Below are positions 63,774 through 64,000 of a stretch of DNA of 64,000 nt, piece after piece. The stretch comes from Asterochloris sp. CNOR1 (lineage: Eukaryota; Chlorophyta; Trebouxiophyceae; Trebouxiales; Trebouxiaceae): positions 1,302,001 through 1,366,000 of the forward strand of contig OZ017751.1 in NCBI GenBank assembly GCA_963969365.1. Reading direction: 5' to 3'. Positions within the stretch are counted from its first letter, which is position 1, and each line of letters opens with the position of its first letter. The position numbers and the translations under genes are program-made. The notes under the pieces were generated by a model. That model was not told where the DNA came from, searched no databases, and saw nothing but the letters and a program-made list of their open reading frames with translations.

Positions 63774-64000
63774 TTGGAGCTCGCTGGCAGCCCTTTCACA
63801 AGATTTCACAACGGATGGTGCAGCCCTTGTTTCTCACTTCTTCAAAGCTGAGGGGGCCCACTTTGATGATTAGTCTGAATTTCAGGAAAGCAAGACCTGC
63901 ACTGTGCAAGACCAGAAAGGCGTTCAGCGCTTGAACAGCCTCCCAGCTTGGTGCATGGCTGAATGGGTTCACAGGTCGTCCTTGGGCATGGCAATTTTCT
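63774..64000. other. Downstream of COQ9 to window end
   Basis: The 3' UTR of COQ9 and following sequence. No further gene is recognisable before the window ends. Confidence 0.4.

Overview
The window is nuclear DNA from a green alga, probably a chlorophyte and perhaps a trebouxiophyte; the genus cannot be told from here. The evidence is dense short exons, introns that nearly all end in (c/t)tgcag, plastid-targeted genes (TOC75, a TL29-like lumen protein, fibrillins), a class II CPD photolyase, and a short run of plant-type TTTAGGG telomere repeats. I rebuilt exon chains by hand from reading frame, splice signals and remembered family sequences. Ten of the multi-exon models close in frame from ATG to stop, which is good internal support, although no transcript data were available.

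Layout. 1-1429 (-): 5' part of UTP11 (SSU processome). 1632-11433 (+): TOC75, the plastid outer-envelope import channel, divergent from UTP11. 11836-18132 (-): malic enzyme. 18387-22234 (+): five-TM membrane protein, divergent from malic enzyme. 22596-25572 (+): TL29/APX4-like peroxidase-fold lumen protein with a twin-arginine signal. 25782-38269 (+): a 26-exon E3 ligase with RCC1 repeats, an embedded UBA-like segment and a C-terminal HECT domain. 39773-46021 (+): class II photolyase. 46995-47532 (+): MYCBP/AMY-1-like protein. 47597-50527 (-): double-domain fibrillin. 62136-63773 (+): COQ9.

From about 50.6 to 62.1 kb the character changes. This stretch holds short unassigned ORFs, imperfect repeats, an intronless 359-aa ORF with an HUH-endonuclease-like signature (53055-54134), a crypton-like tyrosine recombinase gene (54701-57666, minus) that looks broken, an intact RHS/Crinkler-like P-loop NTPase gene (57895-60961), and a shortened, rearranged second copy of the recombinase element (about 61300-62050). 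It is an accessory, mobile-element-rich island between two housekeeping genes and is the best place to look for something undescribed.

Two genome-wide habits stand out. GC-AG introns are frequent: eight were found, all with GCAAG donors. Many introns also carry decayed partial copies of neighbouring exon edges with their splice sites, which suggests intron growth by local tandem duplication. No tRNA, rRNA or CRISPR array was recognised.
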